From Ananas comosus (lineage: Eukaryota; Streptophyta; Magnoliopsida; Poales; Bromeliaceae): a stretch of DNA of 64,000 nucleotides. The notes beneath the pieces are model-generated. The model ran no database searches, was not told the origin of the DNA, and saw only the letters and a program-made list of their open reading frames with translations. Where the stretch lies: positions 1 through 64,000 of the forward strand of contig NW_017893342.1 of NCBI RefSeq assembly GCF_001540865.1, in the 5' to 3' direction. Numbering within the stretch: position 1 is the first letter of the stretch; the number at the start of each line of letters is the position of its first letter. Both the position numbers and the translations under genes were made by a program. Of the stretch, positions 1-11,620 are shown in pieces.

Positions 1-768
1 ACAAAAGCACTCGTCAAGTTTCGGGAGAAAACGAGTTAGAACGGAGATTCTACGCGATTTCCAAGTTTCACTTAAAGTGAATAGTAACTTGGTTTTTCGG
101 ATAGCTCAATGCGTAGAGTTGGCTTCTGGCTCGTACCGAACTCTATTCATAGCAGTCCAATAGCTCGTTTTGACCGGTTTAACTGTTCTGGAACTAATAG
201 CGGATTTTGAGTTGACGCACGAATTTCGAGAAAATCCGAAAATACATGTTTTATATGTATTTGTGCGTAGCACGCCCCGGGGCCGATTTTAAAAGCCTTT
301 TTAAAAATTCATTACCATTTTGAAATAGAGTTGCGGAAGACGTGCTATTTTTATTTTATTTTTTTCAACCTGGCCTACGTGATGTACAGATCCGCCACAA
401 ATACAAAGTTCCTCTGTCCACTCGGACAGAGTCTCCTTTGTATTTGCACGGCGTACCAACTATACAACAGGATCTCAACCACAACCTACATTTACCAATC
501 AACAACCAATTCATGATATGCATTTTTATACAGCTAACGATCCTTAGAGATGATGCATGTCTCTAAGCACTCCTTAGGAGCTGGATGATGCAATGTACAA
601 TACAACAAACATCCTATTTAAAAGTGCTCCTGACCCGGAAGCTTTGTTTTTGAAATCTATTTCAGTCATCCATGAAAACCATTCAAAAATCTTTTTAAAA
701 CTGTTTCCCACTCGGAAACTCTATTTTGAAAACCGACTACCTTGAGGGGTAGAAAACCACGATGCATA
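1..768. repeat. Left part of repeat unit A (near-identical direct copy of 6683-7450)
   Basis: This stretch repeats at a constant offset of 6682 bases with only one difference that I noticed by eye (761 G versus 7443 A). It begins inside the terminal inverted repeat of the unit, so the unit starts left of the window. Bases 1-271 are also found inverted near 10832-11105. From about 272 onwards the minus strand reads like the 3' end of a Tekay-type LTR: a CGGGGCGTG core, then a GGACAG/CTGTCC hairpin near 410-433. Short reading frames at 331-566 are preserved only because the two copies are so alike. Confidence 0.9.
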
Positions 769-1885
769 ACTACAAGAAAATCAAATCTCCACAAAACCAA
801 AAGCACAGATCGAAAACTCCAATCTCATGTATAATAAAACATCAATAATCTCATGCATAACGAAAATCACAACATTCAAACATCTAACTGAACCATTTAT
901 TTAAATGACTACTAAAGGCGGGAAAGAAATAACCAGGGTGACGGTCGCTACTGCCGTCTAACTAGATCGTCCTCTCATCGAGCTCAAAATCCAACTCCTC
1001 GTCTCTGTCACCTGGGGGGGAAAGGGGGTGAGAAACCGCAACCATGGTTTTCTCAGTGGGTACGACAGAGCCACGAAGGCAAGTCGTAATCACCGGAAAC
1101 CAAAGGAGATAGATAAACAGGTATATAACTGTAAGCTGATATGAAATAGAACTACAGTAGCTACAACAGATAAATAGGAAGCAATAAATGAACCTGCTAC
1201 TGTATAGAAAATAATGCAAAGAATGCCTCAATGTACCGAACCAGAAACTGTACCCAATCTGTACCTGTTGTATCGGTCCGCAGACCTCAAGCGCTACCCG
1301 TCACTAACTGCACCGACCTGATCCATCCGCCCCGCAAGACGACCTATCCGGATAAGTACACCTCCGATCGGTGGCCAAACCGATCCGGTGTCATGAATAC
1401 CCCCAAGTGCCGTGACTAAGTCATGCTGGTATGCTCAAACAAAAACAAACCCGGCTAAAGCCGGTGCCTAGGCCGAAGCCAACAACGAGGGCGTACAATG
1501 CCAAACTGAAATAGAAGCTAGGGCGTACAACGCCGAACTGTAATAGATGCTAGGGCGTACAACGCCGAACCTCGATCAACCAGATCGAAACACATGACAA
1601 GAAGGTCGATATGTTGCCTGGACCCAAGGTCCACAGAGATACTGAAATACAATGCATCCTGCTCTACATGTCTATCAACCACTAACCAAATGCAATCAAA
1701 GAGGTACGATATACGAAAGACAAGCAAACAATGACATGTAGAGACTAAAATACGGGAATAGAAAAACAGGAGAAGGAGGTGAAACGCTCTCACCGACTAC
1801 CAGCTCGAAGCACCCACCTGTCACTGTCGCGTCAGAACACTGGGTACGCACAACTCTACCGGACCTAAGAAGATCCACCAAGTCA
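769..1885 (-). repeat. LTR-like body of unit A, antisense; diverged from 7451-8553
   Basis: After position 768 the two copies of the unit become clearly diverged but stay alignable, with shared stretches around 1020-1085 and 1560-1700. On the minus strand 1029-1057 forms the GAGAAACC...GGTTTC hairpin that occupies the same place in the other LTRs of the window. No protein domain is visible. Short tandem phrases containing GGGCGTACAA recur at 1491-1570. The match to copy B stops at the ambiguous base at 1886. Confidence 0.7.
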
Positions 1886-1886
1886 N
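1886..1886. other. Single N, probable assembly join
   Basis: One N sits exactly where unit A stops matching unit B and a different LTR family begins. A real insertion boundary and an assembly join cannot be told apart here, but the coincidence favours a join or gap closure. Confidence 0.6.
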
Positions 1887-3371
1887 TATACTTTCGAATG
1901 CCACTCGATCTATGCTCTTGTGTTACTTTGTTCTTTTATCTCATTAGATTCTCACATTACCTCTCATGCATATATAGGGTGTTATAGGTTCTCAACCAAC
2001 TAGAAATGCACGTGTACTCACATCATGCAACATTTACATAATTATCATCACATTTTACCCTACAATGCATGCAACAACATATACATAAATGCTCAATTAA
2101 ATGACACATTAGGCATAGAGGGAATTCCAACAAGTTTGAATAGCACCACCCACCTCGTAGGCGTACTAGGATGCTACAATGATTTTCTTGGAATTTCTAG
2201 ACTCCTAGTTCGTCACCTACGGCAAAACGAAGCCCTATTAGGCCATTTTGCTCATATCTTTACATTGGCTCTTCGTAACGTCAATGCAAGCACACCAACG
2301 CGTCGAAAATACCCCCAATTAGGTTTCTAGAGGGTCAATTTCATTTCAGAACCCTCATAAGCAAAAGCTCCAATTTGGGTGCCCTAGCTCATAACATGTA
2401 TCAAACCTAGGGTTTGATCTCATAGAGAAGCAAAAGTAAGCTTCAAATCATGTAAAGGTTCCATTTGAACCATCCTTAGCTCAATCAAAACCCATTTTAG
2501 GGTTTGACCATGAGAGGGGTTGAAGCTTACCTTCAAGCTTCACCACCTCCACCCAATCTATGATTTTGATCTCTAAAAGAAGCAAAAGATAACTCCAAAT
2601 ACCCAATAGGTTCCATTAAAACCATTTCTAGGTCACTTAGTTCTCATTCTAGGGTTTTACCATGATTAGGGTTCAAGCTTACCTCTAAGCTTGCTCCTTT
2701 GTTGCTCCAAAGAAGAAGAAGAGGAGAAAGCTTCACTTCTTGGCTTCTTCTTCTCCACCTTCTTCTTCTTCTTTCCCTTCTTTCCCTTGTCTTCTTCGTC
2801 TCCTTCTTGTCTTCTAGAGAGAGAAAGAGAGAAGAGAGGGAGTGTGAGGAAGAGGGAATGAGAAATAAGCCCTCATGACCCCACATGCATAGCCCATATA
2901 TTGCATAAATGCAAATAAACCCCTCAGCTTTTATCTTATTACACTGCTCAAACTGGGTAGATTTCGTGTTCGGGGATCGGTCTCCCCGACTTGGGACCGG
3001 TCCCAGAGAGCTCTCCCGCAGCTCAGCGGGGGCTTTCGCACGAGGCAACCGGTCTCTCCCAGGGAGACCGGTCTCTCGGTGACCGGTCTCTCCCCGCAGG
3101 GACCGGTTCCTGAGAGCTAGTTTTCTGGGACTTAGCCGATTTTCAACCTTTCTCAGTTTTCACGCGTTCGGGGACCGGTCTCTCCCACTAGGGACCAGTC
3201 CCCGAGAGCACAAAACCTGCAGAATGCAGATTTTTGATTCTTTAGCTCTCGAAAACCTCCCACAATGCACTTTTGATCCTTTTAACACCTTCGGACTTTT
3301 CGAAGTGTACCATCCTCGCACTTTGGTCAACTTGACTAAAGTTCGATATTTATTTTCGGAATTCTCGGTAT
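1887..3371 (-). mobile_element. Antisense LTR fragment, same family as the G2 LTR
   Basis: The segment parallels 43840-45282, the LTR of gypsy element G2, in the same order: a run around 2100-2330, a CTT-rich tract at 2700-2790, a GA-rich tract near 2815-2850, an ACCGGT cluster at 2965-3205 and the terminal CGGTATATTACA at 3360-3371. On the minus strand that end is the LTR start, TGTAATATACCG. The right edge abuts unit A sequence that is continuous in copy B, so this is an LTR inserted in A. Its left end is lost at the N at 1886 and no target duplication can be scored. Confidence 0.8.
2965..3205. promoter_or_regulatory. ACCGGT palindrome cluster in LTR U3
   Basis: Repeated GGGACCGGTCCC-like decamers alternate with GGGAGAGACCGGT forms. 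Reading the minus strand they lie about 160-410 bases after the LTR start, upstream of the CT-rich leader, which is where U3 enhancer sequence is expected. The function is inferred; only the repetition and placement are seen. Confidence 0.6.
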
Positions 3372-4048
3372 ATTACACACAAGATAACACCACTACACAA
3401 TTATCGCCGAATAATTGTATGAATCCCGGTTCCCGAAAGTGTCTATTTCGACAGCGGAACCCACCGTCGCTCACCCTTCATCACCGAACTCACAAAATGA
3501 TGATGGTGACGTGCCAACAAGGCTCAGCGATAATTTACAGGATAACCAAACCACGTCGGAAGGAATCCGAACCGAAACCGCGTTCTTTCGGCGAATTTCG
3601 CCGAAAAACGCGCCGGAATCGACTTTTCGATTTCCGCAAAAGCTATCAGATCATGGACAATCAGTTCGAAGGTCACCATACACACCAACGCACAGCCCAC
3701 AGTAGCCACAAGGTGTACAAATGCATAAAAGTCCCTATGTTTACATAAAATCCATCATTTTATGTAAATCGGGCGACTTCTATGACTCGTTCTCACAAAC
3801 CGAGGACTTCTAAATTTTGCCGAGACACGTACTGACAGGTCTCGACGTGCCGGAGGCCGTGCTCACGGTCTGGAGCGCAACAGCTCACTGTGAGAAGCGC
3901 GGGAGCAACCCGAAAATTCTGCGAACAGCGCGCAGTCGGCGAAACGCACCAAACAGAACGATACGACATCCGCTGATCCAAAATAAGGTGAGCACTGTGA
4001 TCAGCACTGATCCACGATCACCGTGCTCACCTCCAGAGGCATCGAAAC
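3372..4048 (-). repeat. Unit A body resumes (copy of 8767-9443)
   Basis: This is a clear diverged copy of the corresponding part of unit B in the same orientation, with small substitutions and indels throughout. It ends at the 5-bp target duplication of the solo LTR that starts at 4049. No protein family is recognisable. Confidence 0.8.
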
Positions 4049-6137
4049 TGTTAGTTATATACCCTATAAGCCAATCTTGTCATAACTTAAAGGGTTAATA
4101 TCAGTGTACTTTTCTTTTATGATTAAATCTGGCATTCTTCATTCATATTATTGCCGAATGCATATTTATGAATCGTCCATAGAATTAATAGTAGAAGAAT
4201 TAAATTTCTAAGAAGTTAGAAATTTGAGACTTTTATTCTTCTGTAATTAATTCTTAAATGCTCCTGATCATAGGATTATAACGAGGGCAGTGGTAAATCC
4301 AGATAGATCAGTGTATGCTGTACTTCCTTTATGGAATGACGAGTCTCAAATCATTAGTGTGGTGACACTAGAGTAAGCATACAGGTGAATGTTGGAGAAC
4401 AATTTCACTGAGCGTGACCAACTATGAACAATCACATGGATGTCTACTCACTCGTCAATGAATTGTTCCATACTGTAGTAGTGTGAGTGATCCTTTGACC
4501 TGAGGCACCACGGTTATCTTGCGTGTGGGTTATTGTAGTTTGACTGTGTAAATACTTATACCCTAATCATGGGTTAAGTCAACACATGTTGGCTGCAGTG
4601 GGTCATACGTGGAGGTAGGTGTGTGTCAAGATGGAATCTATCACCCTCGGTAGAGAGGTAATTGTCCTATACTATCTATTTTACAAGATATAAAAGTCCT
4701 TGGCCAAGGCAATATGATTTTATGGAAAAGAGTTTCCATATTGTTAATCAGATGAGACATATGATTGAGTAATGGGGTTTGACGAGTAATCCATAACCTC
4801 GGCTCAATCGGGACAAGTGATAGAAGGATTTTATCACACGGTAACTACACCTAGAGGTTCCGTCTATTATTAATTCTACTTGGATTGCCACGATATACTG
4901 CTAGGTGTCACTCGTGGATTGTGGGACCCATGAGAGTAATTAAGATAGTTAATTACACTCAGTTGGGAGAGCCAAAAATGTTTTGGTCCATCGAGAAGAG
5001 TTCCGATGGTGACATTAAAAGAGTTTACTGTCACATCTCACTACTAGGTAGAATTGAACCTATGTGGTCACACACAATAAAGGCTGCGTGTGATCTGGTG
5101 CTTGGAGAATTAATAGAGACTATTTTGCTAAAGTAGTAAAGCAAGAATTTATTTGCTAAGGTGGTTAGCAGAAACTCTAATTTGAAAGGATAAAATTTGT
5201 ACGGAGTGACCTAATACTAAATTTGATTTAGTATAAGAACTTATTGCAAAAGTTGCAACAAACGAGAGAGAAAACTTATGACTCTCTCTTTTTCGGGTTC
5301 TTTAATTAAGAGGAGAGGTAGAGAAAAAGAAAACCATGCATCATACATTTATTAAAGAAAGAAAACTTTTCTCCGTATTAATTGGCGTATTAAGTGGAGA
5401 AGAGTTTTCGTTTTCTTTTCACTCTCTCTTTCCGCTTCGTCACTAAATGAGAGGAGTTTACTTTCCTTTCATTTATGACGGCGGTTTTCTTTCTTTTCTC
5501 TTCGCTCTGTTTCTCGCCATAAGGAGAGTTTATTCTCACATCATTTATGGGCCTTATGCCTATAGAAGAGATTGGGAATAATCTCTCTCTATAATGACAA
5601 CGCAAAAGCAAAGAGCGAGAGAAAGAGAGAAAATTCTCCCAATCATATAAAGCTCTCTTTTAATAATAAGAGAGTGGTCCTCCAATATTAATTAGTCTCT
5701 ATAGTTAATCCTCTTCAAATTGCTAGCATAATTTTGAGGATTAATTTTTCTCCACATTAACATAAGAAATCACGAAAGGAGTTTCGAGATTACACTGTGA
5801 TTGTGTGAAGCACAGATCTCAGAGCAGCCTTGTGTGGATACATGTAGAGGCCGAACACTTGTGCGGCTCAAAGGACCAGAAGTTCAGATCCAAATCAACT
5901 GTGAAATAATTTCGGTAATTTGCACAGGTTGAAATTCGAACCCTTATTCTAATTAGATTAGAATAATTATTTTTGTGTGTCACACGAGATGATCTTGGTA
6001 CATATATATATATATATATATATACTAATATCATAAATGTTATGATATTAAAGTATACATGATTGGATCATATTTTATAAATTAAAATTTATTTCCGCTG
6101 CATTAAATGCACATGTAGATGCATACATTTACTTACA
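4049..6137 (+). mobile_element. Solo LTR (about 2.09 kb) with 5-bp target duplication
   Basis: The insert begins TGTTAGTTATAT and ends ACTTACA, giving TG...CA termini. Unit B has the uninterrupted site at 9437-9445, which fixes both borders. The flanks are GAAAC (4044-4048) and GGAAC (6138-6142), a duplication of GGAAC with one G-to-A change. No gag, pol or second LTR is present, so it is best read as a solo LTR left by recombination between two LTRs. The sequence is A+T-rich, with a TA microsatellite at 5998-6023 and a conserved-looking 3' block at 5820-5990. The 3' block resembles copia LTRs in style, but I cannot name the lineage. Confidence 0.85.
5998..6023. repeat. TA dinucleotide microsatellite
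   Basis: An uninterrupted run of alternating T and A lies near the 3' end of the solo LTR. Confidence 0.95.
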
Positions 6138-6631
6138 GGAACAGCCTCGGATCGTCGTAAAAATGTGCATAATCCTGAAACAGTAGCCAAAAAGGCTCTA
6201 ACGGAGCGACACCGCTGAAACAGCGGAAAGGAGTCTCCCCGACAAAAACTAAGGTGAGCACGATGATCAGCAATTTGCCACGATCACCGTGCTCCCTTCC
6301 GTAGAGATTAGGGAGGCTCGGTAAGCTCAGAACAGCAAACTACTAAGGAATAGCCCTATTTCGGGCTTGGCTGGAGCAAGCTTGCTCCGGCCGACTTTCG
6401 GCAGCACGGCGTGGTGCGTGCGGGCCAGGAATGCGGGCCAGGAATGGGTGCGGGGGAGGTAGGGAGTGTGGTGCTCACCTCAATTGGCGGCGAGGAGCGG
6501 CGGCGGCGACTGCGGAAAAAGACAAGCCCGGACGAGTTGAAGCTCGGGTTCCAGAGCAATGGCGGCCACGGCGGCGGCCGGGGCACCACGGGGCGACAGC
6601 GGGGGGTCGCCTGAGGTTGGCGGGAGGCTGC
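6138..6631 (-). repeat. GC-rich segment of unit A (copy of 9437-9916), truncated
   Basis: Unit A resumes after the solo LTR and matches unit B closely up to GCACGGGTG at about 6624-6632. There B continues into more GC-rich sequence, while A jumps to the inverted-repeat start of copy B. The right 1.25 kb of the unit is therefore missing from A. Overlapping open frames on both strands here follow from high GC content, not from a gene. Confidence 0.8.
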
Positions 6632-6633
6632 AC

Positions 6634-6953
6634 GGGTGTAGCTAAACTCTCTGTTGACGATGTTTTTGTGTGTAATTTAATTACAAAAGCACTCGTCAAG
6701 TTTCGGGAGAAAACGAGTTAGAACGGAGATTCTACGCGATTTCCAAGTTTCACTTAAAGTGAATAGTAACTTGGTTTTTCGGATAGCTCAATGCGTAGAG
6801 TTGGCTTCTGGCTCGTACCGAACTCTATTCATAGCAGTCCAATAGCTCGTTTTGACCGGTTTAACTGTTCTGGAACTAATAGCGGATTTTGAGTTGACGC
6901 ACGAATTTCGAGAAAATCCGAAAATACATGTTTTATATGTATTTGTGCGTAGC
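6634..6953 (+). repeat. Left terminal inverted repeat of unit B
   Basis: It matches the reverse complement of 10832-11157. Homology stops exactly after GCGTAG, where this copy continues CACGCCCCGGGG and the other continues TTCTTCTG. The outermost 25 bases present at the right end (TGTAAGGACCGAG...) are missing here, where copy A abuts. Confidence 0.9.
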
Positions 6954-9689
6954 ACGCCCCGGGGCCGATTTTAAAAGCCTTTTTAAAAATTCATTACCAT
7001 TTTGAAATAGAGTTGCGGAAGACGTGCTATTTTTATTTTATTTTTTTCAACCTGGCCTACGTGATGTACAGATCCGCCACAAATACAAAGTTCCTCTGTC
7101 CACTCGGACAGAGTCTCCTTTGTATTTGCACGGCGTACCAACTATACAACAGGATCTCAACCACAACCTACATTTACCAATCAACAACCAATTCATGATA
7201 TGCATTTTTATACAGCTAACGATCCTTAGAGATGATGCATGTCTCTAAGCACTCCTTAGGAGCTGGATGATGCAATGTACAATACAACAAACATCCTATT
7301 TAAAAGTGCTCCTGACCCGGAAGCTTTGTTTTTGAAATCTATTTCAGTCATCCATGAAAACCATTCAAAAATCTTTTTAAAACTGTTTCCCACTCGGAAA
7401 CTCTATTTTGAAAACCGACTACCTTGAGGGGTAGAAAACCACAATGCATAAGGATATAAATGAATGAACTGAATATCTATAAAACTAGATCCACAAATCC
7501 ACAATCTAAAATCACATGCATAAGGAAAACATCACAGATCCACTGAAGCCAAATCACCAACATTCAAACAAACATGAGGATCGTCTAATTGAACCATTTA
7601 TTATTAAAACTACTAAGTGCCGAAATGAAAGTAACCAGGATGACGGTTGCTATACCAGACAAGCTAGATCGTCCTCCCGTCGAGCCCAAAATCTAACTCC
7701 TTGTCCATGTCACCTGGGGGGAATGGGGGGTGAGAAACCGCAACCATGGTTTCTCAGTGGGTACGACAGAGCCACGAAGGCAAGCCGTAATCTCCGAAAA
7801 CAAAAGGAGATAGATAAACAAATATATATGCTGATATGAAACAGAACTACAGATATGAGCATGATGTGATATAAGAGCAACTACAGTAGTAATAGAAACA
7901 GGATAATAACTGAGCAAGAACGAAACTACTACTGTAACCAAAAACTCAACTGATCGAATGCCTCAAGGGTAAATAGTCCAAACCAAACCCAATCTGATGC
8001 TGCTATATTGGTCCGCAGACCTCAAGCGTTCCCTGTCACAGAGCAGACACTGCCCACTTATTCATGCGTCACCGACGACCTATCCGGATACGTACACCCC
8101 TTGGTTGGTGGCCAAACCAACCTGGTGTCTAGAATACACAGTGCTATGACTAAATCATGCTGATATGATCAAAACGAAAACTGGCAAAAAGAGACCGGTG
8201 CCTTGGCCGAAGCCAGGTGCAAGGGCGTGCAACGCCGAACCATGATCAACCAGATCGAAACACACGACAAAAAAGTCGATGTGTTGCCTGGACCCAAGGT
8301 CCACAGATATACAGTATATATATGCAACCTGCTCTACATGTCTATCAACAACTAACAAAATGCAACCAATAAAGTAAATATACGAATGATAATCAAAGCA
8401 AAGACATGTAGAGACTACGATACTGATATGAAAGAATAGAGGAAAGGTGAAACGATCTCACCGACTACCAGCTTGAAGCACCCACCTGTCACAGTCGCGT
8501 CGGAACACTGGGTACGCACAGCGTCTACCGGACCTAAGAAGATCCACCAGGTCAGTATCCAAACCACTAACCCAAAGCACGAGACTCATAAACCCCCCCC
8601 ACAAGACCCCCGTAATCGGTTTTCCAAAACCGATCACCGTAACTCACCGAAAGTCCCGAAAACCACACCAGGACGCCGTCGGGACCCACTAAGTGCCCCG
8701 AAACTCACCGACTCGTGTCACGAGTTACCTGCTGCCCCAAAACACTCCGATTTGGATGTTTTGGCAGCAAACACAAGATAACACCACTGCACAATTATCG
8801 CCGGATAATTGTACGAATCCAAGTTCCCGAAAGTGTCTATTTCGACACCGAACCCACCGTCGCTCACCCTTCATCACCGAACCCACAAAATGATGATGGT
8901 GACCAGCCAACAAGGCTCAGCGATAATTTACAGGATAACCAAACCACATCGGAAGAAATCCAAACCGAAACCGCGTTCTTTCGGCGAATTTCGCTGAAAA
9001 ACGTGCAGGAATCGACTTTTCGATTTTCGCAAAAGCTATCAGATCATGGACAATCAGTCCGAAGGTCACCACACACACCAACGCACTGCCCACAGTACCC
9101 ACAAGGTGTACAAATGCATAAAAGTCCCTATGTTTACATAAAATCCATCATTTTATGTAAATCGGGCGACTTCTATGACTCGTTCTTACAAACCGAGGAC
9201 TTCTAAGTTCCGCCGAGATACGTACTGACAGGTCTCGACGTGCCGGAGGCCGTGCTCACGGTCTGGAGCGCAACAGCTCACTATGGGAAGCGCGGGAGCA
9301 ACCCAAAAATTCTGCGAACAGCGCACAGTCGGGGAAACGCACCAAACAGAACGATACGACATCCGCTGATCCAAAATAAGGTGAGCATTGTGATCAGCAC
9401 TGATCCATGATCACCGTGCTCACCTCTAGAGGCATCGGAACAGCCTCGGATCGCCGTAAAAATGTGCATAATCCTGAAACAGCAGCCAAAAAGGCTCTAA
9501 CGGAGCGACACCGCTGAAACAGCGGAAAGGAGTCTCCCCGACAGAAACTAAGGTGAGCACGATGATCAGCAATTTGCCACGATCACCGTGCTCCCTTCCG
9601 TAGAGATCAGGGAGGCTCGGGAAGCTCGGAACAGCAAACCGCCAAGGAATAGCCCTATTTCGGGCTTGGCCGGAGCAAGCTTGCTCCGG

Positions 9690-10430
9690 CCGGCTTCCGG
9701 CGGCACGGCATGGTGCGTGCGGGCCAGGAATGGGTGCGGGGGAGGTAGGGAGTGTGGTGCTCACCTCAGTTGGCGGCGAGGAGTGGCGGCGGCGACGGCG
9801 GAAAGAGACAAGCCTGGACGAGTTGAAGCTCGGGTTCCAAAGCAATGGCGGCCACGGCGGCGGCAGGGGCACCTCGGGGCGGCGGCGGGGGGTCGCCTGA
9901 GGTCGGCGGGAGGCGGCACGGGTGGCTCCGGGCGGCGGCGGCGCGAGAGGAGAGAAGGCGTGTCCGCTCGCCCCGAGTAGGCTCGGGCGGTCGCGAGCTA
10001 GCCGAGGCGGCGGCGACAGCCCGCAGGGGCGGCGGCGACCGGCCGGGGGTGGTCGCCTAAGCTCCGGGGAAGGTGGCCGGGGTGGTCTCAGGTGGCGGCG
10101 GCGCGCGGCTAGCAGATGGAGTTCGGCTCGGCCAAAACTGCCCTAGCTGGCAGCAGGGTGCTCGGGCGACGGCGGCAGCGCTCGGGGGAGGCGGCGGCTG
10201 GTGGGGGAAACTCCGACGGTGTCGGGGCGACACCGGCAAGGTGCAAGGAGGCAATGCAGCCTCGGCCAAGGCTCCAAACCGAGAAGAAAAGAGAGAGAGA
10301 TGGAGGGAGAGATGGAGAGGGAGCTACAGAGAGATGGAACCTCCTTCTCCGGCGACCGGCAGCGTGCGCCGGCGGTTGGGGCGTGCGCCGGCGGTTGGGG
10401 CGCGCGCCGTGCACTTAGGGGAGGGAGTAG
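9690..10430 (-). promoter_or_regulatory. GC-rich leader region of unit B
   Basis: A run of about 740 bases is dominated by GGC/GCG trinucleotides, with a GA-rich block at 10280-10335. On the minus strand it follows the TATA-like box near 10490, with CT-rich sequence first, as in a transcribed 5' leader. Long open frames exist in several overlapping frames on both strands with repetitive Arg/Gly/Ala/Pro content and no recognisable domain, so I do not call a gene. Confidence 0.45.
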
Positions 10431-10487
10431 AAGGTGGCAAGGTGCAGCTAGGGCTAGGGTTAGGGTTAGGGGATCAAAAACCCTAGG

Positions 10488-10500
10488 AGCTATGTATATA
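10488..10500 (-). promoter_or_regulatory. TATA-like box of the unit B LTR
   Basis: CTATGTATATACC on the plus strand reads GGTATATACATAG on the minus strand, about 690 bases after the unit start and just before CT-rich sequence. The position fits an LTR core promoter. This is an inference from sequence alone. Confidence 0.4.
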
Positions 10501-10831
10501 CCAAGGTACAACTTTGCGAGTTAGCCCCCTAAACCTCAGTATTTAATACTGAGTCCTTCTCAGCGAGTGTAAAATGCGCGAACACACTTCCACGTCCGGT
10601 TTCATGCGAAGCGATACATAACATATCGCAACCTTTGCAAAAATACCATTTTGCCATCACCGACTTCTCCTCGAACAACGCGCAATCTCCGCAGATCCGC
10701 CCGTCAGATTTGCGAACGGATCACACTAGTGCGATCAGCACAAAAGAGACAACAAAGCTACGATTTCGTTTCGCCTCGATCCGTCGCGGATTCACGACGA
10801 AATTCAATCCATCTCTCTAACAGAAGAACTA

Positions 10832-11157
10832 CGCACAAATACATATAAAACACGTATTTTCGGATTTTCTCAAAATCCGTGCATCAAACTCAAAATCCGT
10901 CAGCGCCATTAGTTCCAGAACAGCTAAACCGGTTGAAACGAGCTATTGGACTGCTATGAACAGAGTCCGGTACGAGCCAGAAGCCAACTCTACGCATTGA
11001 GCTCTCTGGAAAAACCAAGTTACTATTTCACTTTAAGTGAAACTTGGAAATCGCGTAGATTCTCCATTCTAACTCGTTTTCTCCCGAAACTTGACGAGTG
11101 CTTTTGTAATTAAATTACACACAAAAATATCATCAACAGAGAGTTTAGCTACACTGC
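10832..11157 (-). repeat. Right terminal inverted repeat of unit B
   Basis: This is the inverted partner of 6634-6953. It is followed outward by the 25 bases that begin the unit (minus strand TGTAAGGACCGAG, ending at 11182). Confidence 0.9.
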
Positions 11158-11182
11158 CAAAATCTCGGTCCTTACAGCATAT

Positions 11183-11620
11183 ATATCAACTTGGATATAG
11201 ATCTCGCTATAGACATAACTTTATCTTGCTTTTGGAGACATTACTTATAGGAAACTAAGATCAAATTTTTTCTACCCTTGAATGAAGATTCGGAGGTGCC
11301 CAAAATCACATATTACAAAGGTTTTTCTTCCTTCTTGGGCAATGATCCAATCAAAATCAGATAAAGAGGCAAGAGTCGCAGATCCAGAACCAACAACAGA
11401 TTGAGATTCTCAACAAAAGTCACTAACATCGGGTCAGTCCGGTTGGTTCATGAGGTTGTACCACAGCAAGGCAGGCACAATCCTAGTCTGTCCAAAAGGT
11501 AGTTTTGGGAAGTCTAGCTATATGCTTAAAAGGGCGTGAAGGGGATAGAAAAATGGTAGGCCTGCCCTCTGCCCTAACTAAAGCACAAGCCTATCTTATG
11601 GGCATGAAGGTATCACCTTT
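11183..11620. other. Unassigned DNA between unit B and the first LTR start
   Basis: About 440 bases of moderate GC resemble no other part of the window and show no long open frame or repeat. It may be older host DNA or an eroded element. I see no supportable gene. Confidence 0.4.

Larger units (their letters stand above)
6632..11182 (-). mobile_element. Unit B: LTR-like unit with about 320-bp terminal inverted repeats
   Basis: The left end (6634-6953, +) and the right end (10832-11157, inverted) are about 320-bp inverted repeats, differing by scattered substitutions and small indels. On the minus strand the unit reads like one long Tekay-type LTR: start TGTAAGGACCGAG at 11182, a TATA-like box near 10490, a GC-rich leader, the GAGAAACC hairpin at 7726-7755, a GGACAG/CTGTCC hairpin near 7092-7115 and a CGGGGCGTG end near 6955-6963. 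It then continues into the inverted copy of its own start. No protein-coding domain is seen. It could be an LTR joined to an inverted LTR start, or a nonautonomous element with long inverted termini. Confidence 0.65.

Noticed and set aside
331..566. Conserved small proteins, because identical frames recur at 7013-7248
   Set aside because: The whole 768-base DNA segment is duplicated nearly without change, so identity says nothing about coding.
4885..5136. A short open frame of 83 codons inside the solo LTR as a captured gene
   Set aside because: No upstream signal or domain; such frames are expected by chance in 2 kb of LTR.
10447..10472. Interstitial telomere repeat (AGGGCTAGGGTTAGGGTTAG)
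   Set aside because: Only two to three units of TTAGGG type and not the usual plant TTTAGGG array; ACCCTA-like words are common in these leaders.
9588..10524. Several long overlapping open frames rich in Arg, Gly, Ala and Pro on both strands
   Set aside because: The DNA is GC-rich and repetitive, all frames are open by composition, no domain is visible, and the region sits where an LTR leader is expected.
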